From assembly GCF_001854325.1 (NCBI RefSeq), contig NZ_CP017754.1, forward strand, positions 1,612,001-1,676,000: DNA of 64,000 bases, in the 5' to 3' direction. The translations under genes and the position numbers were made by a program. Below are positions 33,128-42,139 of this stretch, piece by piece; positions within the stretch are counted from its first letter, which is position 1, and each line of letters starts with the position of its first letter. The DNA is from Cupriavidus malaysiensis. GTDB lineage: Bacteria; Pseudomonadota; Gammaproteobacteria; Burkholderiales; Burkholderiaceae. The notes beneath the pieces were generated by a model. The model worked only from the letters and a program-made list of their open reading frames with translations, was not told where the DNA came from and searched no databases.

Positions 33128-33651
33128 GCCCGCGGCGGCCGCAGGTCGACCAGCCGGGTGCCGGCCAGGCGATCGTGCAGGAAGCGGCGCTGCGGGTCGA
33201 GCCAGGCGAGCATCACCCACAGCAGCAGTCCAGCGGCCAGCACGGCCAGGAAGGGGCCCTTGACCAGCCCCAGCGCGTGGCCGACGGCGGCCGAGGGCGG
33301 CAGCCACAGCCAGGCGAGCAGATAGCGCCAGGCTGCCTGCGGCCAGCGCGGCGGTTTGCCCTGCGCGGTTTCCACGCGCATGCGCCAGGTCTGCATGGCC
33401 AGTGTCTGCCCGTTGCGCTGCCAGAACCAGACGAAGTACAGGCCCATCGCCAGGAAGCTCCATGCCTGCATGGCCAGCGCCGTATCCAGCCCCGATGCGC
33501 GCAGGCCGGGCCGGATCACCAGGTAGGCGGCGGTGGATGCGCTCAGCACGCCGAACAGCAGCACGCCCTCGTAGAGCATGCAGGCGAGGCGGCGGCGCAG
33601 GGACGGTGAGCGGCTGGCGGCGGGCGGTTCGGCGAAGGTGGCGGCAGTCAT
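33124..33651 (-). CDS. RDD family membrane protein
   Basis: A 175-residue protein with the RDD-family layout: an Arg-rich N-terminal entry into the first helix ('RRRLACMLYEGVLLFGVLSA'), a second helix ('MQAWSFLAMGLYFVWFW'), the 'GQTLAMQTWRMRV' stretch, and 'RRFLHDRLAGTRLVD' at the end. The function is unknown; some family members act in ion transport. The ATG at 33651 gives the normal start; the open frame upstream is low-complexity shadow. It is coupled to the downstream hydrolase gene. Confidence 0.85.
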   Translation of the reverse strand: MTAATFAEPPAASRSPSLRRRLACMLYEGVLLFGVLSASTAAYLVIRPGLRASGLDTALAMQAWSFLAMGLYFVWFWQRNGQTLAMQTWRMRVETAQGKPPRWPQAAWRYLLAWLWLPPSAAVGHALGLVKGPFLAVLAAGLLLWVMLAWLDPQRRFLHDRLAGTRLVDLRPPRA

Positions 33652-33781
33652 GGCGCGGGCGGACGTCGGGCACCGGCAGGCGCCCGCCCGCGGGGATCGC
33701 GGGCATCGCGGCATTATGCCAAAGGGCGCCGGCGGCGCGTGCGGCCGCAGGCAGAGGCCAGGCCTGCCGGGTGTTCCTGCT

Positions 33782-34552
33782 TCAGTTGCGGGGGGTCGCG
33801 TCGGCCGGGGTGGTGGCCGCGGTATCGGTGGCAGGCTCGGCCGGATCGGCGGCCTGCGGGGTCGGAGCCGAGGCCGGCGCGGGCGCGCTTTCGGCCACGG
33901 CGGCACTGGCCGCCGGCTTGGCCGTGGCCGCCGCCGCCGGGGTGGGGGCGGTCGGCGCGCTGGCCGGCACGGCCGGCCGCGCCAACGGCTTGCCGGTCTG
34001 CACGGGCAGGCGCCTGGCCGATGGCAGGGCGCTGACGGCTCCCGGGTGGTGCGGGGTTTCGGCGGCAGCGAGTTTCTTCTTCTGCTCTTCCGGCAGGTGC
34101 TGGTACTTGTCCCAGGCCTCGGCCTTCTTGGCCGCCGGCAGCGAGCGCGTGATCTGGTAATTCTCGCGTGCCAGGCGGCGCTGCTGCGGCGTCATCCGGA
34201 TCCACTCGGTCATGCGCGCCTGCAGCCGGGACTGCTCGGCCGGCGAGAACTTCGGGTAGCGCTCGGCGATCTGCAGCCACTTGCGCCGGTGCAGCTCGCC
34301 CAGGCTCTCCCAGGCGGGTTGCAGCGGGGCCAGGATGCGCTGCTGGACCGGGGTCAGTTCGTCCCACTTGGGACGGGCCTGCGCAGCGCCGCGCGCGGGT
34401 GCCGGCACCGAGGCGGCCGCGGAAGCGGCCGGTGCGCTGCCTTGCGCGTGCGCGGAGGGCGGATTCAGCACCCAGGCGGCGGCTGCGACCAGTCCTGCGG
34501 ACACGATCAGAACCAGCCGGCGACGAGGAGCGTCGGAGTGGGGGCGGATCAT
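33782..34552 (-). CDS. DUF3106 periplasmic protein
   Basis: A 256-residue exported protein with an N-terminal signal segment ('RRLVLIVSAGLVAAAAWVL'). A DUF3106 region follows, made of Trp/Arg/Gln-rich helical repeats ('PKWDELTPVQQRILAPL', 'RRKWLQIAERYPKFSPAEQ', 'MTEWIRMTPQQRRLARENY'), and then a long Ala/Pro-rich tail from about 165. The helical repeats are reminiscent of CpxP/Spy-like periplasmic sensor proteins, but that comparison is mine. It is 5 bp downstream of the DUF3619 gene in the sigma-factor operon. Confidence 0.82.
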   Translation of the reverse strand: MIRPHSDAPRRRLVLIVSAGLVAAAAWVLNPPSAHAQGSAPAASAAASVPAPARGAAQARPKWDELTPVQQRILAPLQPAWESLGELHRRKWLQIAERYPKFSPAEQSRLQARMTEWIRMTPQQRRLARENYQITRSLPAAKKAEAWDKYQHLPEEQKKKLAAAETPHHPGAVSALPSARRLPVQTGKPLARPAVPASAPTAPTPAAAATAKPAASAAVAESAPAPASAPTPQAADPAEPATDTAATTPADATPRN

Positions 34553-34557
34553 CGGGC

Positions 34558-34992
34558 TTATTGGCCGCGCTTGAGGAAAACGTGGAAGCCCTGGTCGGCG
34601 TAGGCGGCCGGGGGCAGTTCGTCCAGCAACATGGCGGCATCCACGTCCGCCAGTTCGTCGATGCGCTTCTGCTGTTGCCACTGGTAGATCGCCACCAGCC
34701 CGATGGCCAGCACGATCAGCGCCCACAGCAGCGCGAGCCGGCGCAGCCAGCTGCCGGCGCGGTGCAGCGGCGTATCGTCTTCTTCGAAGATGGGCCCGGC
34801 ATCTGCGCCGGCCAGCGCCAGTCGCGGTACCTTGACCGTGACCTCTGCCTTCTTGTGCGCCAGCGCGATGCGGCGCGCGGCGGCCAGCCGCTCGCTCAGC
34901 GCGGGCGGCAACTCCTGCGCCGAGGCGTCGAGGGCCTGGCGCACTTCATGTACAAAGCGGCGTTCCTGGATTTCTCTGTCGTTTCTGCTCAT
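34558..34992 (-). CDS. DUF3619 protein, possible anti-sigma factor
   Basis: A 144-residue protein with a soluble N-terminal part (1-83), one membrane helix ('LALLWALIVLAIGLVAIYQW', about 87-106) and a short outer tail. This is the layout of membrane anti-sigma factors. It directly follows, and overlaps by 4 bp (ATGA), the gene of an ECF sigma factor. It belongs to DUF3619, whose function is not established. The anti-sigma role is inferred from topology and position only; no zinc-binding HxxxCxxC motif is present. Confidence 0.8.
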   Translation of the reverse strand: MSRNDREIQERRFVHEVRQALDASAQELPPALSERLAAARRIALAHKKAEVTVKVPRLALAGADAGPIFEEDDTPLHRAGSWLRRLALLWALIVLAIGLVAIYQWQQQKRIDELADVDAAMLLDELPPAAYADQGFHVFLKRGQ

Positions 34993-35555
34993 AGTCGGAC
35001 CCCCCGCGCTCGCAGGGCCTGCGCCAGTGTGTGCGTGGCACGGGAACAGTGCGTCTTGACGCTGCCTTCCGAACAGCCCATGACCGCGGCGGTCTCGGCG
35101 ACGTCCATATCCTCCCAGTAACGCATCAGGAATGCCTCGCGTTGACGCGCAGGCAGCCGCTGGATCTCCTGTTCGATGATATGCATGGTCTGCGCCCGCT
35201 CCACCTTGTCGGCGCTGCTTTCGGCCGATTCGCTGCCGATTTCGGCCTCCAGTGTCTCGAGCAGGTCGTTGTCGTCGCCTTCCCGGTCGTCGCGCAGGTT
35301 GGAAAACAGCGTGACCCAGGTATTGCGCACCTTCTGGCGGCGGAACCAGTCGTGGATGGTGTTCTGCAGGATGCGCTGGAACAGCGGTGGCAGTTCCGCC
35401 GCACCCTTGTCGCCATATTTTTCGGCGAGCTTGATCATAGCGTCCTGGACGATGTCCAGGGCGGCTTCGTCGTCACGTACTGCAAACACGGCCTGCTTGA
35501 AGGCGCGCCGCTCGACGCTGGCGAGAAAATCAGAAAGTTCCTGTTCGGTTGCCAT
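34989..35555 (-). CDS. ECF-type RNA polymerase sigma factor
   Basis: A 188-residue group IV sigma factor. Region 2 includes 'FAVRDDEAALDIVQDAMIKLAEKYG' (spread over about 24-48) and 'RILQNTIHDWFRRQKVR'. Region 4 includes 'LPARQREAFLMRYWEDMDVAETAAVMGCSEGSVKTHCSRA' (spread over about 134-173). It would direct transcription of a stress or envelope regulon. It is the first gene of an operon with DUF3619, DUF3106, RDD and alpha/beta-hydrolase genes. I could not identify a matching ECF promoter upstream. Confidence 0.92.
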   Translation of the reverse strand: MATEQELSDFLASVERRAFKQAVFAVRDDEAALDIVQDAMIKLAEKYGDKGAAELPPLFQRILQNTIHDWFRRQKVRNTWVTLFSNLRDDREGDDNDLLETLEAEIGSESAESSADKVERAQTMHIIEQEIQRLPARQREAFLMRYWEDMDVAETAAVMGCSEGSVKTHCSRATHTLAQALRARGVRL

Positions 35556-35753
35556 GCAGGCAGAAGCAGACGGTGGCTCGTGGTTGGCGCTATTGCGGCC
35601 TGGGATGTGCGGCCTGAGGCCTTCGGCACATCCAAAATTGGAGCGATGCTAGCAAAAAAACGGGCTCCCCGACACGTTGTCTCTTTTGTAATACAGGTGT
35701 GCTGCCGGTGTGGCGGCGCAGCCGGCGACACGCGGGTGCCGCGGAAAATACCG

Positions 35754-35782
35754 TGGACCGCGCTGATGCAATACAGTATCAT
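35754..35782 (+). promoter_or_regulatory. Promoter of the ilvBNC operon
   Basis: -35 TGGACC (35754-35759), 17-bp spacer, -10 TATCAT (35777-35782). The predicted start near 35789 gives a leader of about 140 nt before ilvB. The rest of the 372-bp gap (35556-35927) shows a hairpin CCGC..GCGG near 35820 and the hairpin listed separately, but no convincing leader peptide. Confidence 0.6.
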
Positions 35783-35895
35783 CTCCCGTTCACACGACAT
35801 CTGTGGTTGTCTCATCCGGCCGCTTATGAGGCGGTCTCCCATGCAGACGCGCACCGCTTGAACCCGTGCCACAAGCCCGGCAGAGAGCATCCAAA

Positions 35896-35915
35896 CAATT
35901 TTTTGCCGAAAATTG
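35896..35915 (+). promoter_or_regulatory. AT-rich hairpin next to the ilvB ribosome-binding site
   Basis: CAATTTT pairs with AAAATTG across TTGCCG and ends one base before the Shine-Dalgarno AAAGGA (35917-35922). An A/T-only stem is unusual in this GC-rich sequence and could influence ribosome access. Confidence 0.4.
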
Positions 35916-35927
35916 CAAAGGACTGAC

Positions 35928-37691
35928 ATGAACATGCCCAGCGCGGAATTCTCCCACGCAGACAGCAATTCATCCGCCGCACCCGAAATGATCGGGGCGG
36001 AAATCCTCGTCCACGCACTGGCCGAAGAAGGCGTCGAGTACGTCTGGGGCTACCCCGGTGGGGCAGTGCTGTATATCTACGACGAGTTCTACAAGCAGAA
36101 GAAGATCGAGCACATCCTGGTGCGCCACGAGCAGGCAGCGGTCCATGCGGCCGACGGCTATGCGCGCGCCACCGGCAAGGTCGGCGTGGCCCTGGTGACC
36201 TCGGGTCCCGGCGTCACCAACGCGGTGACCGGCATCGCCACCGCCTACCTGGATTCGATCCCGATGGTCGTGATCACCGGCAACGTGCCGACCTCCGCCA
36301 TCGGCCAGGACGCCTTCCAGGAGTGCGATACGGTCGGCATCACGCGGCCCATCGTCAAGCACAACTTCCTGGTCAAGGACGTGCGCGACCTCGCCGCCAC
36401 CATCAAGAAGGCCTTCTACATCGCCGCGACCGGCCGTCCGGGCCCGGTGGTGGTCGACATCCCGAAGGACGTCTCGCGCAATGCCTGCCGCTACGAGTAC
36501 CCGAAGGCGGTCGACATGCGCTCGTACAACCCGGTGAACAAGGGTCACTCGGGCCAGATCCGCAAGGCCCTGGCCCTGCTGCTGGGTGCCGAGCGTCCGT
36601 TCATCTATTCGGGCGGCGGCGTGGTGCTGGCCAATGCCAGCGACGAGCTGCGCCAGCTGGCCCAGCTCACCGGTTTCCCGGTCACCAACACGCTGATGGG
36701 CCTGGGCGCGTTCCCCGGCACCAGCAAGCAGTTCGTCGGCATGCTGGGCATGCACGGCACGTATGAAGCCAATATGGCCATGCAGAACTGCGACGTGCTG
36801 ATCGCCATCGGCGCGCGCTTCGATGACCGCGTGATCGGCAACCCGGCGCACTTCACCTCGCAGGCGCGCAAGATCATCCACATCGATATCGATCCGTCCT
36901 CGATCTCCAAGCGGGTCAAGGTCGACATCCCCATCGTCGGCAACGTCAAGGACGTGCTGCAGGAGCTGATCTCGCAGCTGCAGGCGAGCGAGACCAAGCC
37001 GCGCCGCGAGCCGCTGGCCAAGTGGTGGGAGCAGATCGAGAAGTGGCGTTCGGTCGACTGCCTGAAGTATGACCGCGACTCCGAGATCATCAAGCCGCAG
37101 TACGTGGTCGAGAAGATCTGGGAACTGACCAAGGGCGACGCCTTCGTCTGCTCCGACGTGGGCCAGCACCAGATGTGGGCCGCGCAGTTCTACAAGTTCG
37201 ACCAGCCGCGCCGCTGGATCAACTCCGGCGGCCTGGGCACGATGGGCGTGGGCCTGCCGTACGCGATGGGCATCAAGAAGGCCTTCCCCGAGAAGGAAGT
37301 GGTGACCATCACCGGCGAAGGCTCGATCCAGATGTGCATCCAGGAACTGTCGACCTGCCTGCAGTACGACACCCCGGTCAAGATCTGCGCGCTCAACAAC
37401 CGCTATCTCGGCATGGTGCGCCAGTGGCAGGAGATCGAGTACGACAACCGCTACTCGCATTCCTACATGGACGCGCTGCCCGACTTCGTCAAGCTGGCGG
37501 AGGCCTACGGCCACGTCGGCATGCGTATCGAGAAGACCGCCGACGTGGAGCCCGCGTTGCGCGAGGCCTTCCGCCTGAAGGACCGTACCGTGTTCCTGGA
37601 CTTCCAGACCGACCCGACCGAAAACGTCTGGCCGATGGTGCAGGCCGGCAAGGGCATCTCCGAAATGCTGCTCGGCGCGGAGGACCTGTGA
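35928..37691 (+). CDS. ilvB: Acetolactate synthase, large subunit
   Basis: A 587-residue thiamine-diphosphate enzyme that makes acetolactate or acetohydroxybutyrate, the first common step to valine, leucine and isoleucine. The catalytic glutamate is in 'RHEQAAVHAADGYARATGK'. The ThDP/Mg site is 'ITGEGSIQMCIQELSTC' followed by 'ALNNRYLGM'; here the motif starts GEG where GDG is usual. ATG at 35928 follows AAAGGA by 5 bp. It overlaps ilvN by one base (TGATG). A weaker second ATG at 35934 would be in the same frame. Confidence 0.97.
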   Translation: MNMPSAEFSHADSNSSAAPEMIGAEILVHALAEEGVEYVWGYPGGAVLYIYDEFYKQKKIEHILVRHEQAAVHAADGYARATGKVGVALVTSGPGVTNAVTGIATAYLDSIPMVVITGNVPTSAIGQDAFQECDTVGITRPIVKHNFLVKDVRDLAATIKKAFYIAATGRPGPVVVDIPKDVSRNACRYEYPKAVDMRSYNPVNKGHSGQIRKALALLLGAERPFIYSGGGVVLANASDELRQLAQLTGFPVTNTLMGLGAFPGTSKQFVGMLGMHGTYEANMAMQNCDVLIAIGARFDDRVIGNPAHFTSQARKIIHIDIDPSSISKRVKVDIPIVGNVKDVLQELISQLQASETKPRREPLAKWWEQIEKWRSVDCLKYDRDSEIIKPQYVVEKIWELTKGDAFVCSDVGQHQMWAAQFYKFDQPRRWINSGGLGTMGVGLPYAMGIKKAFPEKEVVTITGEGSIQMCIQELSTCLQYDTPVKICALNNRYLGMVRQWQEIEYDNRYSHSYMDALPDFVKLAEAYGHVGMRIEKTADVEPALREAFRLKDRTVFLDFQTDPTENVWPMVQAGKGISEMLLGAEDL

Positions 37692-38182
37692 TGCGTCATA
37701 TCATTTCGGTCCTGCTGGAAAACGAGGCCGGTGCGCTGTCGCGCGTGGTCGGCCTGTTCTCGGCCCGCGGCTACAACATCGAGACCCTGACCGTGGCGCC
37801 GACGGAAGACCAGTCGCTGTCGCGCATGACCATCGTCACCACCGGCTCGGACGACGTGATCGAACAGATCACCAAGCACCTGAACCGCCTCGTCGAGGTG
37901 GTCAAGGTGGTCGACCTGACCGAGGGCGCGCACATCGAGCGCGAACTGATGCTGGTCAAGGTGCGCGCGGTCGGCAAGGAGCGCGAGGAAATGAAGCGTA
38001 CCGCCGACATCTTCCGCGGCCGCATCATCGATGTCACCGAGAAGACCTATACCATCGAGCTGACCGGCGACGGCGGCAAGCTGGATGCCTTCCTCGACGC
38101 CATCGACCGCACCGCCATCCTGGAAACGGTGCGTACCGGCGGTTCGGGCATCGGTCGCGGCGAACGCATCCTCAAGGTCTGA
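37691..38182 (+). CDS. ilvN: Acetolactate synthase, small regulatory subunit
   Basis: A 163-residue regulatory subunit that binds IlvB and confers valine feedback inhibition. The N-terminal ACT domain is clear ('ISVLLENEAGALSRVVGLFS' and 'GYNIETLTVAPT'), followed by the C-terminal small-subunit domain ('RELMLVKVRAVG'). Its ATG shares a base with the ilvB stop codon, giving strict translational coupling. The length corresponds to the IlvH/IlvN long form of most bacteria. Confidence 0.96.
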   Translation: MRHIISVLLENEAGALSRVVGLFSARGYNIETLTVAPTEDQSLSRMTIVTTGSDDVIEQITKHLNRLVEVVKVVDLTEGAHIERELMLVKVRAVGKEREEMKRTADIFRGRIIDVTEKTYTIELTGDGGKLDAFLDAIDRTAILETVRTGGSGIGRGERILKV

Positions 38183-38267
38183 GCAGCACCACAGGCGCAG
38201 TATCCACGGCGGTGCGGACCCGCCGGGCCATGTGTCCCAGGGGCGCCGCCAATCCATACCAAGATAG

Positions 38268-39305
<1,038 letters not shown>

Positions 39306-39353
39306 GCTGGCGCGAGCCGGCAGGCCAGGCGGGGCAAGGCCCCGCAGGCCATG

Positions 39354-39422
39354 GCCGTCCCGTCTCCCGTCCATGCCCCCTGCTTTCGAGGGGCGATTCG
39401 GGCGGAGACGGGACGGCTTTTT
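39354..39422 (+). terminator. Long-stem terminator after ilvC
   Basis: GCCGTCCCGTCTCC (39354-39367) pairs perfectly with GGAGACGGGACGGC (39404-39417), followed by TTTTT. The 36-nt loop contains an inner GCCCC/GGGGC hairpin. Confidence 0.85.
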
Positions 39423-39461
39423 GTTATCCTTGTCAGACTTTACTCAACGCACAAGTCCTGC

Positions 39462-40124
39462 ATGAACTATCCTCATCCGCTGATCGCCCGTGAAGGCTGG
39501 CCGTTCCTGGCCGGCGCCTTTGTCATCTCGCTGCTGGTCAACGCCGGCGCGGGCTTCTGGTGGGCATTGCCGCTGTGGATCATCACGCTGTTCGTGCTGC
39601 AGTTCTTCCGCGATCCGCCGCGCCCGGTGCCGCAGCAGCCCAACGCGGTGCTGGCGCCGGCAGATGGCCGCATCGTCGCCGTGGAGAAGGTGCAGGACGG
39701 CTACGCCGGCCGCGAGGCGCTGAAGATCAGTGTGTTCATGAACGTCTTCAACGTTCATTCGAACCGCAGCAGCATCGATGGCACGGTCGAGAAAATCGAA
39801 TACTTCCCCGGCAAGTTCGTCAATGCCGACCTCGACAAGGCTTCGAGCGAGAACGAGCGCAACGCGGTGGTGATCCGCCGCGCGGCCGACGGCCAGCTCG
39901 TCACGCTGGTGCAGGTGGCCGGCCTGGTGGCGCGCCGCATCCTGTGCTACACGAAGGTGGGCGAAACCCTCTCGCGCGGCCAGCGCTACGGCTTCATCCG
40001 CTTCGGCTCGCGCGTTGATGTCTACCTGCCGCTGAGCGCGCGTCCGCGCGTGACCATCGGCGAGAAGGTGTCGGCATCGTCGACCGTGCTGGCCGAGCTC
40101 GACGTCGCAGGCGGGCAGCAGTAA
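39462..40124 (+). CDS. psd: Phosphatidylserine decarboxylase proenzyme, short type
   Basis: A 220-residue membrane-bound enzyme that converts phosphatidylserine to phosphatidylethanolamine. It is synthesised as a proenzyme that cleaves itself at a Gly-Ser bond to form the pyruvoyl group, here Gly192-Ser193 in '[12 protein letters not shown]'. An N-terminal hydrophobic segment (15-57) anchors it. It is the short form found in many beta-proteobacteria. Start: the ATG at 39462 gives the family N-terminus; in-frame sequence upstream overlaps the ilvC terminator and is not coding. pssA, the preceding step of the pathway, follows 27 bp downstream. Confidence 0.95.
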   Translation: MNYPHPLIAREGWPFLAGAFVISLLVNAGAGFWWALPLWIITLFVLQFFRDPPRPVPQQPNAVLAPADGRIVAVEKVQDGYAGREALKISVFMNVFNVHSNRSSIDGTVEKIEYFPGKFVNADLDKASSENERNAVVIRRAADGQLVTLVQVAGLVARRILCYTKVGETLSRGQRYGFIRFGSRVDVYLPLSARPRVTIGEKVSASSTVLAELDVAGGQQ

Positions 40125-40151
40125 GCGGCCGCGGCGCACAGGAGAACCGGC

Positions 40152-41060
40152 ATGGGTGCATTCAACCGGCGCAACAAGCGCGTCAGCAACGGCAACGTGA
40201 CCCATCTGCGGCCGTTCCGCCACAACCAGCTGCGCGGCGACGCGGGCGGCTACGGCCCGCACAGCGACCGCGACGATGCGGACGAGCACGATGACGTGGT
40301 CTTCGTGCGGCCGCGCCACCGCGGCATCTACCTGCTGCCGAATGCCTTCACCACGGCGGCCCTGTTCGCAGGCTTCTTCGCCATCGTGCAGGCGATGAAC
40401 ATGCGCTTCGACGTGGCCGCCATCGCCATCTTCGCGGCCATGGTGCTCGACGGCATGGACGGCCGTGTGGCACGCATCACGCACACGCAGAGCGCCTTCG
40501 GTGAGCAGTACGATTCGTTGTCTGACATGACCTCGTTCGGCGTGGCGCCGGCACTGGTGATGTACGAGTGGATCCTGCATGACCTGGGCAAGTGGGGCTG
40601 GCTGGCAGCCTTCGTCTACTGTACCTGCGCGGCGCTGCGGCTGGCGCGCTTCAACGCGAATATCGGCGTGGTCGACAAGCGCTTCTTCCAGGGGCTGCCG
40701 AGCCCGGCGGCGGCGGCGCTGGTGGCCGGCTTCGTCTGGCTGGTGATCGACAACAAGCTGTCGGTGAAGGACCTGTGGATGCCGTGGGTGGCATTCGGCA
40801 TCACGCTCTATGCAGGCCTGTCGATGGTGTCGAACGCGCCGTTCTACAGTGGCAAGGCGCTCGACGTGCGCTACCGCGTGCCGTTCGGCGTGATGGTGCT
40901 GGTGCTGGTGCTGTTCGTGGTGGTGTCCACCGATCCGCCGGTGGCCCTGTTCGGCCTGTTCGTGGTCTATGCGATCTCGGGCTATGTACTGTGGGCCTGG
41001 CGTGGGCTGCATGGTCAGCCGGGCGTGGCACGGGTGCGTGACAACGGCAAGGGTTCCTAG
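40152..41060 (+). CDS. pssA: CDP-diacylglycerol-serine O-phosphatidyltransferase
   Basis: A 302-residue integral membrane enzyme that makes phosphatidylserine from CDP-diacylglycerol and serine, supplying the substrate for the adjacent psd product. The CDP-alcohol phosphatidyltransferase motif DGxxAR-x8-GxxxDxxxD is complete in 'DGRVARITHTQSAFGEQYDS' plus 'LSD'. About eight hydrophobic segments follow the charged N-terminal 55 residues. GGAGAA precedes the ATG. It forms an operon with psd. Confidence 0.95.
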   Translation: MGAFNRRNKRVSNGNVTHLRPFRHNQLRGDAGGYGPHSDRDDADEHDDVVFVRPRHRGIYLLPNAFTTAALFAGFFAIVQAMNMRFDVAAIAIFAAMVLDGMDGRVARITHTQSAFGEQYDSLSDMTSFGVAPALVMYEWILHDLGKWGWLAAFVYCTCAALRLARFNANIGVVDKRFFQGLPSPAAAALVAGFVWLVIDNKLSVKDLWMPWVAFGITLYAGLSMVSNAPFYSGKALDVRYRVPFGVMVLVLVLFVVVSTDPPVALFGLFVVYAISGYVLWAWRGLHGQPGVARVRDNGKGS

Positions 41061-41073
41061 CCGGACTGGAGGA

Positions 41074-41097
41074 ACAAGGGCGCTGCGGCGCCCTTGT
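41074..41097 (+). terminator. Hairpin after pssA
   Basis: ACAAGGGCGC and GCGCCCTTGT form a perfect 10-bp stem with a TGCG loop 13 bp after the pssA stop. No T-tract follows, so its termination strength is doubtful. Confidence 0.5.
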
Positions 41098-41293
41098 CCG
41101 TTCTGCGGCGGCGTCCGGCCCGGCGTGCGGGTTCGGTATTGTCTGCGCCGTCCGTCTTTGCCTTTGTTTGCAGGCGGACGGCCGCGCATCGGTTACGCTG
41201 CGGCTTCGTTTTCCCGCCGCGGTCCTGCCCGTCGCGGCCTTGCCGGGGCGGGAGCTTCACCGTGTAGTGCACAAGCCCCATCAGGAGGTCATC

Positions 41294-41797
41294 ATGAGCG
41301 TGCTGGACTTCATCAAGGAAGCAGGAGAGAAACTCTTCGGCGGAGCGGCGCAGGCCGCCCCCGCGCCGGACAGCGGGGCGGCCGATGCGGCCGCCAAGGC
41401 GGACGAGGCCAACCGTGCCGCCGGTGCCGCGATCGAGGACTACATCCGCAAGATGGGCCTGGACGCCACCGCCCTGAGCGTGCAGGTCGACGGCTCGCAG
41501 GGACTGGTGACGGTCTTCGGCGTGGCGCCGGACCAGGCCACGCGGGAGAAGATCATCCTGTGCTGCGGCAATGTGCAGGGCGTGGACAAGGTCGACGACA
41601 AGATGTCGGTCAATGTCGCGTCGGCCGAGTCGCAGTGGCACACGGTGGTCAAGGGCGACACGCTGTGGGCCATCTCGCAGGAGGCCTATGGCAACGGCGC
41701 CGAGTACAACCGCATCTTCGAGGCCAACCGGCCGATGCTGTCGAACCCGGACAAGATCTATCCGGGGCAGAAACTGCGCATCCCGCCCAAAGCGTGA
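41294..41797 (+). CDS. BON-LysM domain protein (Kbp/YgaU type)
   Basis: A 167-residue protein with an N-terminal Ala-rich stretch, a BON domain (about 45-108, 'VQVDGSQGLVTVFGVAPDQA') and a C-terminal LysM domain (about 117-166, 'HTVVKGDTLWAISQEAYGNG' to 'PGQKLRIPP'). This is the layout of E. coli Kbp (YgaU), a potassium-binding stress protein. No signal peptide is visible, as in Kbp. The ATG at 41294 follows AGGAGGT. It is monocistronic. Confidence 0.9.
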   Translation: MSVLDFIKEAGEKLFGGAAQAAPAPDSGAADAAAKADEANRAAGAAIEDYIRKMGLDATALSVQVDGSQGLVTVFGVAPDQATREKIILCCGNVQGVDKVDDKMSVNVASAESQWHTVVKGDTLWAISQEAYGNGAEYNRIFEANRPMLSNPDKIYPGQKLRIPPKA

Positions 41798-41866
41798 GTT
41801 CCCCGGGCGCGCGGAAGGGGCGGGTGCCTCGGGATTTTCCCGGGGGGCCTCGGCAAGAATTCCGTA

Positions 41867-41895
41867 TTGCGCGCGGCCGCCAAACCGGATATATT
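41867..41895 (+). promoter_or_regulatory. Promoter of the leuA leader
   Basis: -35 TTGCGC (41867-41872), 17-bp spacer, -10 TATATT (41890-41895). The A of the leader-peptide ATG at 41903 is 8 bp after the -10, where transcription should start. The leader mRNA would then begin with AUG. Confidence 0.6.
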
Positions 41896-41902
41896 GCTCT
41901 GC

Positions 41903-41983
41903 ATGATTTCGCGCCAAGCCCTCTCCACCCGCATCCTACTAGGTAGCCTACTAGGCCACCCGGTCGGGACGCGTGCGCGCTGA
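41903..41983 (+). CDS. leuL: Leucine-codon leader peptide of leuA (attenuator)
   Basis: A 26-codon open frame between a promoter and a terminator upstream of leuA. Codons 12, 13, 16 and 17 are all CTA, a leucine codon hardly used in the neighbouring genes. One more Leu (CTC) is at codon 7. Tandem rare codons of the pathway's own end product mark a transcription attenuator: when leucyl-tRNA is short, the ribosome stalls on them. No Shine-Dalgarno precedes the ATG, in line with a leaderless mRNA. The symbol is used by analogy to enteric leuL; this sequence is not homologous to it as far as I can see. Confidence 0.75.
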   Translation: MISRQALSTRILLGSLLGHPVGTRAR

Positions 41984-42030
41984 GGACGATAGAGGACGAT
42001 CGAGCCCTCGCGCGAAGCCACACAGGATTC

Positions 42031-42068
42031 AAACGCCCCGGCTGCCTTGTTGCACGCCGGGGCGTTTT
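42031..42068 (+). terminator. Attenuator terminator upstream of leuA
   Basis: AAACGCCCCGGC (42031-42042) pairs with GCCGGGGCGTTT (42056-42067), loop of 13 nt, then the T-run ends. It is 48 nt after the leader-peptide stop and 72 nt before leuA. A segment of the peptide frame, GTCGGGACG (41963-41971), can pair with the 5' arm (42034-42042) with one mismatch and could act as antiterminator. Confidence 0.8.
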
Positions 42069-42139
42069 GCATTCAGCAGCCCGCACATCCCGGCAGCAGG
42101 CAGGCCGACACTGCACAAAACTGGCCCAGGAGCCCCACC

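Noticed and set aside
35766..35861. A 31-codon frame before ilvB with several Ile and Leu codons, a possible ilv leader peptide
   Set aside because: The best promoter has its -10 (35777-35782) inside this frame, so its start codon would not be transcribed; there is also no terminator before ilvB.
41881..41999. Short repeat CCTACTAGG occurring twice, a possible mobile or recombination site
   Set aside because: The two copies coincide with the two CTA-CTA codon pairs of the leuA leader frame, which explains them better.
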